64,000 bases of DNA, from positions 117,465 to 181,464 of the forward strand of contig NZ_VWMY01000012.1 in NCBI RefSeq assembly GCF_008905045.1. Reading direction: 5' to 3'. Under the pieces are notes generated by a model. That model did not search any database, had not been told where the DNA came from, and saw only the letters and a program-made list of their open reading frames with translations. Position 1 is the stretch's first letter; each line of letters begins with the position of its first letter. This document shows positions 20,950 through 29,866 of this stretch, piece after piece. Both the position numbers and the translations under genes were made by a program. Origin of the DNA: Streptomyces albicerus. GTDB lineage: Bacteria > Actinomycetota > Actinomycetes > Streptomycetales > Streptomycetaceae.

Positions 20950-21594
20950 TCAGAGGCGTCGCATCAGTACCGCGGTGAACTGCTGGGAGGTGCCCCACGG
21001 GGTGAGGTGGTCTTCGCCGGCGGTGTCGACGAGCTGGAAGCCGGGAAACTGGCCGGCGAGTTCGGCGTGGGTGTAGCGGACGATCGGGAGACCGCTGCAC
21101 GTGGTCGGGCCGTCCGGGCCGAACGTCGCGACGACGAGCCAGCCGCCCGGTCGCAGAGAGCGCTCCAACGAGGCGAGGTAGTCGGCGCGTTCCTCGGGCT
21201 CGGTGAGGAAGTGGTAGACGGCCCGGTCGTGCCACAGTGCGTAGGTCCGCCCCATGCGCAGGTCGAGAACGTCGGCCACGGTGAGGACGACGTCCGCGCC
21301 CGCCGGACCGAGCCGGTCGCGGACGGTCCGCAGGGCGGTGAGTGACAGGTCGACCGCCGACAGGTCTCGGTAGCCGCGTTCGACCAGGTGGTCCACCAGC
21401 GTCGACCAGCCGGCACCCACGTCGATGACCGGCTCGTCGAGGCCGAGCCCGGCCTTGTCGACCAGGCTCAGTGAGAGCCCCGGGACCGACTGCCACCAGG
21501 AGACCCCGTCGACGTCCTTACTGTGATGGACGCCTTCCCAGAACGCCGTCCGGCCCGCTGCGTCGTCGGGGTGCTGTGTGGCGTGGTCGCTCAT
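20950..21594 (-). CDS. class I SAM-dependent methyltransferase
   Basis: This is a 214-residue cytoplasmic methyltransferase, start ATG 21594. The SAM-binding motif is VIDVGAGWSTLVDHL. It is followed by the motif-II acid in LSAVDLS, the family-typical WHDRAVYHFLTE, LRPGGWLVVATF, and a conserved CSGLPIVRY near the C-terminus. The Cys and the acceptor-side sequence resemble enzymes acting on small sulfur- or metalloid-type acceptors, but the substrate is unknown. It is divergent from the TusA/radical SAM gene across 113 bases, so co-regulation is plausible. It is also co-oriented with the siderophore cluster, 224 bases away. Confidence 0.8.
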   Translation of the reverse strand: MSDHATQHPDDAAGRTAFWEGVHHSKDVDGVSWWQSVPGLSLSLVDKAGLGLDEPVIDVGAGWSTLVDHLVERGYRDLSAVDLSLTALRTVRDRLGPAGADVVLTVADVLDLRMGRTYALWHDRAVYHFLTEPEERADYLASLERSLRPGGWLVVATFGPDGPTTCSGLPIVRYTHAELAGQFPGFQLVDTAGEDHLTPWGTSQQFTAVLMRRL

Positions 21595-21707
21595 GGTTCT
21601 GACGGTAGTCCTGGCGAGTGCGCCTCGGTCGTACGGCGACACGCCGTCATGGTTCCGTAAGGACCCGGTCCGGTCCATGCCGTGCCCGGCCGTGGCACGG
21701 TGACGCC

Positions 21708-22817
21708 ATGGTCGAACGGACAGATACCGATTCTGGTCGGGCGCCGAATCTCCTCGGCGAAGTGGAGGTCGAGGCCCTGGTCGACGGCGGCGACATGGAC
21801 TGCGGCAGCGGTCTGCTGCTGCTGATCACCCGCGCGATGAGGCGGCTCGAACCCGGGCAGCTGCTCGGGGTGCGCAGCGCGGAGGCAAGCGTCGTCACCG
21901 ATCTGTCCGCCTGGGCGGACCTGGTCGGGCACGACGTCGTCACCGAGATCGCCGAGTCGGCCGAAGGCCCGTGGTGGTTCGCCGTGAGCAAGGCGGGCAG
22001 GGGCGCCCAGGCGGTCACGGTCTTCACCCAGGGCGAGCGGACACCGGTGGGCCGTCGGCTGTGGATCTACACCAACTTCGACTGCAACCTCGCCTGCGCA
22101 TACTGCTGCGCCGAGTCCTCCCCGAAAGCGGCGGCCCGGCGCTTCGAACCGGCCCTCGCCACCGCGGTGTTCGACGAGTTCGTGGCCCAGGGCGGTCGCG
22201 AGGTGTTCTTCACCGGCGGCGAGCCCTTCATGCACCCGGAGCTCGGTGCCCTGGTCGCGGCGGCGGCCGGTCTGGAGCGCACCGTACTGACCAACGCGAT
22301 GATCTTCGCGAGGGGCACCCGCCGGACGACCCTGGAGAATCTGGATCGCGACGTGGTGCTCCAGATCAGTCTCGACTCGGCGACACCCGATCTGCACGAC
22401 CGGCAACGCGGTGCGGGGTCGTGGTCGCGGGCGTTCGACGGCATCACACTGGCGCGTTCGCTCGGGTTCCGGGTGCGGGTGGCCGCCACGCTGTACGACG
22501 AGGACCCGAAGGGTGTCGACGCGCTGCACCGGCGCCTCGACGAAGCCGGGATCGCCCTGCCGGACCGGGTCATTCGGCCGGTGGCCCGGGAGGGCTTCGC
22601 CGACAGGGGTGTGCACGTCTCTCTCGACAGTCTGGAGCCGGAACCGACCCTCACCGCGGACGGCGCCTGGTGGCACCCGGTGGCGGTCACCGACCCGCAT
22701 CTGCGGATCGCCGACGCCCCGCTGCCGTTGGCCGAGGTCTTCGGCGTCGTACGGGACACGCTCGCCGTCCAGGACGCCGCTGCCCGGTCGGGACGTGAGG
22801 TCTTCCGCTGTGCCTGA
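21708..22817 (+). CDS. TusA-like / radical SAM fusion protein
   Basis: The 369-residue product starts at ATG 21708; the Shine-Dalgarno is weak, so leaderless translation is possible. Residues about 15-95 look like a TusA/SirA sulfur-carrier fold: D31-C32-G-S-G, then a helix LLLLITRAMRRLEPG and strand QLLGVRS, then VTDLSAWADLVGHDVV. Cys32 falls where TusA carries its persulfide cysteine, but the usual prolines of CPxP are replaced. Radical SAM begins at residue 119, with the 4Fe-4S motif Cys126-x3-Cys130-x2-Cys133 and GGEP in FFTGGEPFMHPE. No C-terminal SPASM cysteine cluster is present. It is the first gene of a run with a DoxX-like protein and a Phn-type ABC importer. Confidence 0.8.
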   Translation: MVERTDTDSGRAPNLLGEVEVEALVDGGDMDCGSGLLLLITRAMRRLEPGQLLGVRSAEASVVTDLSAWADLVGHDVVTEIAESAEGPWWFAVSKAGRGAQAVTVFTQGERTPVGRRLWIYTNFDCNLACAYCCAESSPKAAARRFEPALATAVFDEFVAQGGREVFFTGGEPFMHPELGALVAAAAGLERTVLTNAMIFARGTRRTTLENLDRDVVLQISLDSATPDLHDRQRGAGSWSRAFDGITLARSLGFRVRVAATLYDEDPKGVDALHRRLDEAGIALPDRVIRPVAREGFADRGVHVSLDSLEPEPTLTADGAWWHPVAVTDPHLRIADAPLPLAEVFGVVRDTLAVQDAAARSGREVFRCA

Positions 22818-22851
22818 GAAAGAACCCGGGAACGGGATGAAGGAGGCGAGA

Positions 22852-23766
22852 GTGAGAGCCACGGCTTCAGGGGCGACCACGTTCGTCCGCTGGCTTTTCG
22901 CACCCGCGACCGACGTCGTCCGTCGCGAACAGGCCGTCGCCGCGGCCTTCTTCCGCGTCCTGCTCGGGCTCATGTGGCTCTACAACGTGGCGTGGAAGCG
23001 CCCCCCGGACTTCGGGGAGGACTCCGGGAGCGGGCTCTACAAGTTCACGGCCTTCGCCGTGAGCGACCCGGTGTTTCCGCCGTACAGCTGGGTCGTGGAG
23101 CACGCCGTACTGCCCAGTATCGAGGTCTTCGGCTGGGGGGTGCTGATCGCCGAGACCGCCCTCGCGGTGCTGCTGCTGACGGGCGCCTGGGTGCGGGCGG
23201 CCGCGCTCCTCGGGGTGGCCCAGTCCCTGGCCATCGGCCTCTCGGTCGCCTACGGTCCGCACGAATGGGCGTGGTCCTACTGGCTGATGATCGGGGGCCA
23301 TCTGGTGATCCTGTTCTCCTCGGCCGGGCGGGTCCTCGCCGTCGACGCGGTGCGCTCCGGCGTGGGCTCCGCCCGGAACCTCGGCCTGGTGTGGGGCGCG
23401 GTCGCGGTGGTCGCCGGCGCCGTCGTCGTGGTGGGCACGGCCGGGGACGACCCCCTCGACGCGCGCGGCTATGCCCTGGGGTCCTCCGATCCGTCGGTCA
23501 GCCTCGGCACGTACAACCTCGTCGGCGGCCTGGCGCTGGTGGTGGTCGGCGTACTGGTGCTGGTGGCCGCCCGCGGCCACATCGCCCTCCTCGGCGGGGC
23601 GGCAGCGGTCGTCGGTGCGGCGGCCGGGCTGTCCCTGTACGCCCAGATCGGCTTCACCGATCCGTTCCTGGGCGGCACCGCGACCTCGGCGGCCTTTCTG
23701 TTGTCCCTCGCCCTGGTCGCCGTGATGGTCGCCCGTGCTCCGGGCCGGGCGTCGCCGCGCGGGTGA
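22852..23766 (+). CDS. DoxX-like membrane protein
   Basis: This 304-residue protein starts at GTG 22852 behind GGAGG; an in-frame ATG 15 bases earlier is less well placed. After an Arg-containing N-terminus come about six or seven hydrophobic helices, with the DoxX/DoxD-like opening AAFFRVLLGLMWLYNVAWK and a His in the central helix region (GGHLVILFSSAGRVLAVD). DoxD/DoxX proteins are subunits of sulfur-oxyanion:quinone oxidoreductases or partners in thiol stress systems. Its place 34 bases after the TusA/radical SAM gene suggests a membrane step in the same pathway. Family assignment is moderate. Confidence 0.65.
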   Translation: MRATASGATTFVRWLFAPATDVVRREQAVAAAFFRVLLGLMWLYNVAWKRPPDFGEDSGSGLYKFTAFAVSDPVFPPYSWVVEHAVLPSIEVFGWGVLIAETALAVLLLTGAWVRAAALLGVAQSLAIGLSVAYGPHEWAWSYWLMIGGHLVILFSSAGRVLAVDAVRSGVGSARNLGLVWGAVAVVAGAVVVVGTAGDDPLDARGYALGSSDPSVSLGTYNLVGGLALVVVGVLVLVAARGHIALLGGAAAVVGAAAGLSLYAQIGFTDPFLGGTATSAAFLLSLALVAVMVARAPGRASPRG

Positions 23767-23771
23767 GACCT

Positions 23772-23836
23772 CGATCGCTGGAGTCCGATCGCTGGAGTCC
23801 GATCACTGGGGTCCGATCACTGGAGTTCGATCACTG
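23772..23836 (+). repeat. 14-bp tandem repeats upstream of the binding-protein gene
   Basis: Four full 14-bp units and one 9-bp partial unit (consensus CGATCRCTGGRGTC) lie between the DoxX-like gene and the substrate-binding gene, ending about 56 bases before its start. Confidence 0.9.
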
Positions 23837-23892
23837 CCCGGCCCGGTGGAACACCCGGTCCGGAACACCGGGTCCGGAACAAGGAAGTGTCC

Positions 23893-24807
23893 ATGCCTGT
23901 ACGACAGATGACCCGTCGCACGTTGCTCCTCGGCACCGGCGCGACGCTCCTGCTGAGCGCCTGCGGCGGCGGTGGGACCGCCGGGTCGGACGCGCGACAG
24001 CTCGGGATCTCCGCCATTCCCGATCAGGATCCCGAGCTCCTCAACCGGCTCTATCCCGCCGTGGCCGAGCGGTTCGCCGACACGACCGGCCTGGAGGTCG
24101 CCTACCGCCCCGTCACCGATTACACCGCCGTGGTGCGGGCCTTCGAGATCGGCGACATACACCTGGCCTGGATGGGCGGGCTGACCGGCGTCCAGGCGCG
24201 CGAGCGGGTACCGGGTGCCACCGCCGTCGCGCAGCGCGACATCGACGCCGACTTCCGCAGTCTCTTCATCGCCCACACCGACTCGGGGCTGCGGCCGTTC
24301 GACCAGGTGGACGGGTTGCGCGGCCTGGCGGGGCACACTCTCACCTTCGGCAGCGAGACATCCACCTCCGGTCGGCTCATGCCGCAGTACTTCATGCGGC
24401 AGGCCGGACTCGAGCCGGGCGATCTGAAGGGGAAACCGGGCTTCTCCGGCTCCCACGACGCCACCATCGAGCTCGTCGCGGGCGGCAGCTTCGAGGCCGG
24501 GGCCGTCAACAAGCAGGTCTGGGACGCCACCGTCGCGGCGGACGACATCGACCTGAGCAAGGTGGTCGTGCTGTGGCGCACCCCCGGCTACGCCGACTAC
24601 CACTGGCTGGCCCGTCCGGATCTCGACAAGACCTTCGGCGCCGGCACCCAGGAGAAGGTGCTGGATCTGCTCCTGGGCCTGGACCGGCAGGACGCCGAGG
24701 ACGCCGAGCTGCTGGGGCTCTTCGGAGCCAGGTCGTTCGTACGGACCAGGAATTCCGCCTACGACCGGATCGAGGACGTGGCCCGCGAACTGGGGCTGCT
24801 GCGGTGA
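23893..24807 (+). CDS. phosphonate/selenate-type ABC transporter substrate-binding lipoprotein
   Basis: This 304-residue extracytoplasmic binding protein starts at ATG 23893 behind AAGGAA. The N-terminus has a twin-arginine motif (TRRTLLLG) and a lipobox (LSAC), so it is probably a Tat-exported lipoprotein. The PhnD-like fold shows LGISAIPDQDPELL, VTDYTAVVRAFEIGDIHLAWMG, FGSETSTSGRLMPQYF and FSGSHDATIELVAGG. These segments match the subfamily annotated elsewhere as putative selenate transporter binding proteins more than typical phosphonate binders. The ligand is therefore an oxyanion, not further defined. It overlaps the ATPase gene by 4 bases. Confidence 0.85.
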   Translation: MPVRQMTRRTLLLGTGATLLLSACGGGGTAGSDARQLGISAIPDQDPELLNRLYPAVAERFADTTGLEVAYRPVTDYTAVVRAFEIGDIHLAWMGGLTGVQARERVPGATAVAQRDIDADFRSLFIAHTDSGLRPFDQVDGLRGLAGHTLTFGSETSTSGRLMPQYFMRQAGLEPGDLKGKPGFSGSHDATIELVAGGSFEAGAVNKQVWDATVAADDIDLSKVVVLWRTPGYADYHWLARPDLDKTFGAGTQEKVLDLLLGLDRQDAEDAELLGLFGARSFVRTRNSAYDRIEDVARELGLLR

Positions 24808-25550
24808 GCGGCTCCTCGCCGGTGATCCGGCTCCTGGGCGCGGGACGCCGGTTCGGCTCGCACGAGGCGCTGTGCGATCTGGATCTCACCGTCCACGCCG
24901 GGGAACGCGTCGCGGTGCTCGGCACCAGTGGCGCCGGCAAGAGCACGCTCCTGGCTCTGCTCAACGGTTCGCTGGAGCCGACCACGGGCAGCATGGAGAT
25001 CTTCGGCGAGAACCCCGCACGCCTGCCCGCCCCACGGCGGCGACTGCTTCAGCGACGCATCGGCTCGGTGAGCCAGGAGCTCGCCCTGATCGAGCAGGTC
25101 CGGGTGGTGCACAACGTCAACGCGGGCAGGCTCGGCCGGTGGAGCACCGCCCGCGCGCTGGCCTCGCTGGTCTGGCCCCGTTCGCTCGACGTGGTCCGGG
25201 ACGCGCTGGACCGTGTCGACCTGGGCTGGGCTCTCCACGAACGCACCGAGCGCCTGTCCGGCGGCGAGCGGCAGCGGGTCGCGATCGCCCGGCTGCTGGT
25301 GCAGGAGCCCGAGCTGGTGGTGGCCGACGAGCCTGTCTCCAGTCTCGATCCGGTGCGCGCCGCGGGCATTCTCGGCCTGCTCGGCACCTCGCCGACCGTG
25401 AGCACGCTCGTGGTCAGCCTGCACCAGCCGGCACTCGCCCGCGAGCACTGCACGCGCGTGGTGGGCCTGCGCCAGGGCCGTATCGTCCTCGACCGCCCGG
25501 CCGCCGACGTCGATGACGCGGACCTGAACGATCTCTACACGCTCGCATGA
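24804..25550 (+). CDS. PhnC-like ABC transporter ATP-binding protein
   Basis: This 248-residue ATPase starts at GTG 24804, overlapping the previous stop (GTGA). Walker A is at residues 40-48 (GTSGAGKST), the signature reads LSGGERQRVAIARL, and Walker B reads LVVADEPVSSLD. The Q-loop region reads IGSVSQELALIEQ. It energises import through the fused permease encoded next. Confidence 0.92.
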   Translation: MSGSSPVIRLLGAGRRFGSHEALCDLDLTVHAGERVAVLGTSGAGKSTLLALLNGSLEPTTGSMEIFGENPARLPAPRRRLLQRRIGSVSQELALIEQVRVVHNVNAGRLGRWSTARALASLVWPRSLDVVRDALDRVDLGWALHERTERLSGGERQRVAIARLLVQEPELVVADEPVSSLDPVRAAGILGLLGTSPTVSTLVVSLHQPALAREHCTRVVGLRQGRIVLDRPAADVDDADLNDLYTLA

Positions 25551-27265
25551 CACTCGGACTCGACGCCCCGCCCGCACCACCGACCGCATCCGCGCCGGGG
25601 CGAAAGCCCGTGAGCGGGCGCAGGGCGCTGCTGCGCAAACTCGTGACGCTGGTGGCGGTGGCCGGGCTGCTGGCCTGGTCGGTCCATCGCGCCCTCCCCT
25701 CCGGGAGCGAACTGGTCAACCACGGCGGCCTGGCCCTGCTCGACGACCTCGCGGCGACCGCGCTGCACCCCTCCCTCGAAGCCGACTTCCTCGGCGTGGT
25801 CCTCGATGCGATGGCTACGACCCTGGCCCTGGCCCTGCTCGGGACGGCGGGGGCGCTGGTGATCGGCCTGATCGGCGGCCTGATCCTCAGCGACGTGGCG
25901 TGGGCCGGTGCGCTGCCCTGGCCGGTACGGGTCGCACGGCTGCTCCTGCGCGGCGCACTGGTGGCCGTCCGCTCGGTCCACGAGCTGGTGTGGGCGCTGT
26001 TCTTCGTCAGCGTGCTCGGCCTCGACCCGCTCGTCGCTGTTCTGGCACTCGCCCTGCCGTTCGGCGCGCAGAGCGCCCAGGTCTTCGGGGAGACGTTCGA
26101 CGCCGTGCCCGACGCGCCGCTGCGCTCGCTCCGCGCCGCCGGTGCCAAGCGCTGCTCGGCCCTGGCCTACGCCCTCCTCCCCGGGACGGCGCCACTGCTG
26201 CTGTCGTACTCCTTCTACCGGTTCGAGTGCGCTCTGCGGTCCGCGGTCGTACTCGGGGTGGCCGGCGTCGGAGGCCTTGGATTCGAGCTCACAGTGAGTC
26301 TGCAGTCGCGCAACTGGGGCGAGGTCTGGACGCTGGTCGCGGCGCTGCTGGTACTCGCGGCGGCGGTCGAGCTGTGGAGCAACCGCGTCCGCTCCGATGT
26401 CGCGGTGGTGACCTGCGCCGACTGGTCGGTCGGGCAGGAGCGCTCCGGCGACGAGGGCCGGTCGCCGCGTGGCCTGTCCCGCTCTACCCGCTGGTCGCTG
26501 GCCCTGACGGTGCCGGCGATCGCGGTCGCCTGGTGGTGGGCCGGCCTCTCACCGGCCGGACTCACCTCGGCCCGCACCCAGGACCTCGCCGGCCGGCTGC
26601 TCGGCGACCTGTGGCCTCCCGCGCTCCCCGAGGGCGGTCTGCGGGCCCTGACCGGCGCCGCCCTCGACACCGTGACCATGGCCGTCCTCGCCATGGTGGT
26701 GGCGGTCGTGATCACCCTGGTCGCGGGCCCCTGGGCGAGCCGCCCGCGCGCCGACCGGCGCGGCCCGGCGGCCTGGGGCCGATGGGCCGTCTGGTGGACG
26801 GCCCGGCTGCTGCTCCTGGTTCTGCGGTCGATCCCTCCGACGGTGTGGGCCGTCGTCGCGCTCCTGGGCCTCTTCCCGGGCGTACTGCCCGGGGCCCTGG
26901 CGCTGGGCCTCTACACCGGCGGCATCCTCGGCCGGCTGGTCGCCGAGGCCTGGGAGACCATGAACCTCAAGCCCCGGGAGTCCCTGCGCAACGCCGGCGT
27001 ACCCCGCGTGGTGTCGGCCGTCGTGTCCGTGGGACCGCCGTCCGCGAACCATCTGGTCACCTACACGCTCTACCGGTTCGAGATCTGCGTGCGCGACACC
27101 GCCGTCGTCGGTGTCGTCGGCGCCGCGGGACTCGGCCGCCTGCTCAGCGAGCGTCTCGCGGCCTTCGACTTCCCCGTGGTCACCAGCGTCCTGCTGGCAT
27201 CGTTGCTGGTCAGCCTCGTCGTCGAGATACTCGGACGCCGACTGCGACGCGCGCTCCGGGCCTGA
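25547..27265 (+). CDS. PhnE-like ABC permease, two permease domains fused
   Basis: This 572-residue membrane protein starts at ATG 25547, overlapping the ATPase stop by 4 bases. Two homologous permease domains follow each other. The first has the EAA-like loop RAAGAKRCSALAYALLPG with SYSFYRFECALRSAVVLGV. The second has NAGVPRVVSAVVSVGPP with TYTLYRFEICVRDTAVVG. In most Phn-type importers these are separate PhnE polypeptides or a homodimer; here one chain can form the whole pore. It is the last gene of the run and ends at a hairpin shared with the convergent VOC gene. Confidence 0.88.
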   Translation: MTLGLDAPPAPPTASAPGRKPVSGRRALLRKLVTLVAVAGLLAWSVHRALPSGSELVNHGGLALLDDLAATALHPSLEADFLGVVLDAMATTLALALLGTAGALVIGLIGGLILSDVAWAGALPWPVRVARLLLRGALVAVRSVHELVWALFFVSVLGLDPLVAVLALALPFGAQSAQVFGETFDAVPDAPLRSLRAAGAKRCSALAYALLPGTAPLLLSYSFYRFECALRSAVVLGVAGVGGLGFELTVSLQSRNWGEVWTLVAALLVLAAAVELWSNRVRSDVAVVTCADWSVGQERSGDEGRSPRGLSRSTRWSLALTVPAIAVAWWWAGLSPAGLTSARTQDLAGRLLGDLWPPALPEGGLRALTGAALDTVTMAVLAMVVAVVITLVAGPWASRPRADRRGPAAWGRWAVWWTARLLLLVLRSIPPTVWAVVALLGLFPGVLPGALALGLYTGGILGRLVAEAWETMNLKPRESLRNAGVPRVVSAVVSVGPPSANHLVTYTLYRFEICVRDTAVVGVVGAAGLGRLLSERLAAFDFPVVTSVLLASLLVSLVVEILGRRLRRALRA

Positions 27266-27347
27266 GCCCAGGCCGACCGCAGGCGCTCCCCCCGCACCCG
27301 CTTCGCGCCGTACTCTCCGGCCATCGCCGCGATCATGGAAACAATCC

Positions 27348-27377
27348 GGGCCGGTCGGTGCGAAGGACCGCCGGCCC
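27348..27377. terminator. hairpin between permease and VOC genes
   Basis: GGGCCGG plus CGGT on the left (one-base bulge) pairs with ACCG plus CCGGCCC on the right, with a GCGAAGG-type loop. It lies between convergent genes. Confidence 0.6.
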
Positions 27378-27402
27378 GGCCTGCCGGGGTTCGACCCGGG
27401 GT

Positions 27403-28200
27403 TCAACTCTGGGTCGGGGTAAGCACCACGAAGTCCGCGTTCGAAGGGTCGAGGCAGACGGCCAGGCGGCCGACGCCCTCCGCGTCCTCCGGTCCCATCT
27501 GCACGCTGCCGCCGTCCCCGGTGACCTGGGCGACCGCGGCGTCGCAGTCGGTGACGTTGAAGACCGGGTGCCAGTACGGCCGCCCGTTCGCCAGGGCGAG
27601 GTCCTCCTTGCCGAGCTCCATGAGGCCGCCCTGCATGCGCTCCTCGGGAAGCTCGGCAGGCGTGATGAGGGTGTACGTGCCCCCGCCGCCCGGCAGCTCC
27701 ATGTCGCTGAACTGCCAGCCGAAGACATCGCCGTAGAACTCCTTCGCCGCCGCGGCGTCGCTCGTGTACAGCTCGGTCCAGGACAGCGAGCCCGCCTCGT
27801 CAGCCAGCTCGAAGCCCGAGTTCTTCCCCGGCTGCCAGACGGCGAACTGGCCCCCCGACGGGTCGTTGTACTGCGCCATCCGGCCCCAGTCGTCGAGGTC
27901 CCGCGGCGCCACCCGCACCGTGCCGCCCGCGCGCTCCACGGCCTGGGTCGTGGCGTCCGCGTCGGTGACGGTGTAGTAGATCATCCAAGCCGAGCGCGCG
28001 CCCTCCTCGGTGAGCTTGCCGAGCCCGGCGACGGTCTTGCCGCCCTTCCTGAACATCCCGCCTTCCATGTCCTCCCCCTCGCCCATGGACTCGTACTCCC
28101 AGCCGAGCACCGCGCCGTAGAAGGCCGCGGCGGCCCGGACGTCGGGGGCGCCGAGGTCCAGCCAGCAGGGGGAGCCGGGAGTGAGGTCAGTGGTGATCAC
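27403..28200 (-). CDS. VOC-superfamily protein with two glyoxalase-like domains
   Basis: This 265-residue cytoplasmic protein starts at GTG 28200 behind AAGGGA. Two vicinal-oxygen-chelate modules are visible. The first, about residues 10-125, has CWLDLGAPDVRAAAAFYGAV and ends FAVWQPG. The second, about residues 135-262, has SWTELYTSDAAAAKEFYGDV and ends FVVLTP. The family includes glyoxalases, ring-cleavage enzymes and bleomycin-type binding proteins. Metal ligands are not fully conserved, so substrate and even catalysis are uncertain. Confidence 0.8.
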   Translation of the reverse strand: MITTDLTPGSPCWLDLGAPDVRAAAAFYGAVLGWEYESMGEGEDMEGGMFRKGGKTVAGLGKLTEEGARSAWMIYYTVTDADATTQAVERAGGTVRVAPRDLDDWGRMAQYNDPSGGQFAVWQPGKNSGFELADEAGSLSWTELYTSDAAAAKEFYGDVFGWQFSDMELPGGGGTYTLITPAELPEERMQGGLMELGKEDLALANGRPYWHPVFNVTDCDAAVAQVTGDGGSVQMGPEDAEGVGRLAVCLDPSNADFVVLTPTQS

Positions 28201-28630
28201 GACGATTCCCTTTCGCAGGTCCTGTGTGACTTCAGCGTGACACCGAGTACTGACACTCGCCCGTCGGCGTCACCTGGTCAGTCCTGCGGCGGGCGTTCGA
28301 TCGCCTTGCGCCGGTTCCCCGACGACCGGTTGGTGGCCGATGCCGGGAACCATGGACCATGGGAATCCGCCGAGCCTTCTGCGCACCCACGAGAGGACGT
28401 CAAATCGGTAGCTCTGTGGACGAGTTGCCAGCTCAGACAGCCCGTAGCGAAACCGTTGCGGTTCCGTCGGAAGTCCCCCACAGCGACGGCATAGTCTGTG
28501 GTGCCGTTCAGCGATCCCCGCTGATCAGCATCCACGGTCCACGTGCCGGACACATCCGGGTCCCCGGATCCGTACGAAGTCCCATGTGGCAGCACAGAGT
28601 TGTTCGTTCACCTCCAGGGGGAGTCACACC
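28201..28630. other. intergenic region before the first protease gene
   Basis: These 430 bases lie between divergent genes. I see no convincing gene; a 105-codon minus-strand frame (28278-28595) has no familiar motif. Promoters for the VOC and protease genes must lie here, and none stands out strongly. Confidence 0.5.
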
Positions 28631-29866
28631 ATGCGACCCATACGCCCGTCCTTCGCCGCCCGTCGAGGGAGGAGCCCGCGCCGCAGAACCTCCCCCGTAC
28701 TCGCCGCGGTCGGCCTCGCCACCGCGCTGGCGCTGACCGCCACCGCCTGCAACTCGGGTGACGACACCAACGCGGGCGGCGACGCGTCCGCCTCGGCGGC
28801 CGCGGGCGGCGACGGCAAGATCACGATCCCGGACGACATCAAGGACCGGCTCAAAGAGCACGGGATCGACATCGACCAGTGGAAGGGCGGCGCCTGGAAG
28901 AACTGGGACAAGGACGACTGGCTGCGCGAGGCCGGGGACTTCATCAACCCGATCATCGACGGCCTGTGGGACCCGGACCGTATGCGTGAGGCCGAGGACC
29001 CGGACCAGGGCAAGGGCGTCGACGAGAACGACCTCTCGGGTGACCAGGGCGTGACCGACCCGGAGCCGGCGCCCGTGGAGGCGAAGGCCGTTCCGGCGGC
29101 GTACCACGACAACGTGCCCGAGGCGGGCAAGGTGTTCTTCGACTCCCCCGAGGGCACGATGGTCTGCTCGGCGACCGTGGTCGAGGACCCGGCCAACCCG
29201 GGCAAGTCCAACCTCGTGTGGACCGCGGGCCACTGCGTACACGCCGGCAAGAAGGGCGGCTGGTACCGCAACATCGCCTTCGTGCCCTCGTACAACAACG
29301 ACGCCAAGTCGGCGGCGGAGCTCGCGACCGCCACCAAGGAGGAGGTCGCTCCGTACGGTCTCTGGTGGGGTGACTGGGCGCAGACCTCGGACCAGTGGAT
29401 CGAGCAGGGCGGTGCCACGGGCGGCCAGGGCGCCTCGTACGACTTCGCGGTCATTCATGTGACGCCGGAGAAGGGCAGCGGCGGCAAGTCCCTCGAGGAG
29501 ACGGTCGGTTCGGCGCTCCCGGTGGACTTCAACACCCCGGCCGTGTCGAAGGTCGGGGACATCACGGCGACCGGTTACCCGGCGGCGAAGCCGTTCGACG
29601 GGGAGACCATGTACCAGTGCGCGGACAAGCCGGGACGGCTCTCGCTCGCCGAGTCCGAGCCGACGATGTACCGCATCGGGTGCACCATGACCGGTGGCTC
29701 CTCGGGCGGCGGCTGGGTCGCGGCGGGCTCGGACGGCAAGCCCGCGCTGGTGTCCAACACCTCGATCGGCCCGGTGACCGCGGGCTGGCTGGCGGGCCCG
29801 CACCTGGGCGCTGAGGCCAAGGGGATCTACGACGCGGTGAGCAAGAAGTTCGCAGGCCGACAGTAG
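28631..29866 (+). CDS. trypsin-like serine peptidase lipoprotein, copy 1
   Basis: This 411-residue secreted protein starts at ATG 28631 with GGGGGAG upstream. It has a basic N-terminus, a hydrophobic core and a lipobox-like LTATAC, so it is probably anchored outside the membrane. An acidic, tryptophan-rich pro-like region (DIDQWKGGAWKNWDKDDW) precedes the chymotrypsin-fold domain. The catalytic triad is His in WTAGHCVHAG, Asp in YDFAVIHV and Ser in TGGSSGGGW. It is a tandem paralogue of the next gene and very similar along the whole length. Confidence 0.9.
   Translation: MRPIRPSFAARRGRSPRRRTSPVLAAVGLATALALTATACNSGDDTNAGGDASASAAAGGDGKITIPDDIKDRLKEHGIDIDQWKGGAWKNWDKDDWLREAGDFINPIIDGLWDPDRMREAEDPDQGKGVDENDLSGDQGVTDPEPAPVEAKAVPAAYHDNVPEAGKVFFDSPEGTMVCSATVVEDPANPGKSNLVWTAGHCVHAGKKGGWYRNIAFVPSYNNDAKSAAELATATKEEVAPYGLWWGDWAQTSDQWIEQGGATGGQGASYDFAVIHVTPEKGSGGKSLEETVGSALPVDFNTPAVSKVGDITATGYPAAKPFDGETMYQCADKPGRLSLAESEPTMYRIGCTMTGGSSGGGWVAAGSDGKPALVSNTSIGPVTAGWLAGPHLGAEAKGIYDAVSKKFAGRQ

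Noticed and set aside
28278-28595. 105-codon minus-strand frame before the first protease gene
   Set aside because: No ribosome site or recognisable motif, and codon use is not convincing.
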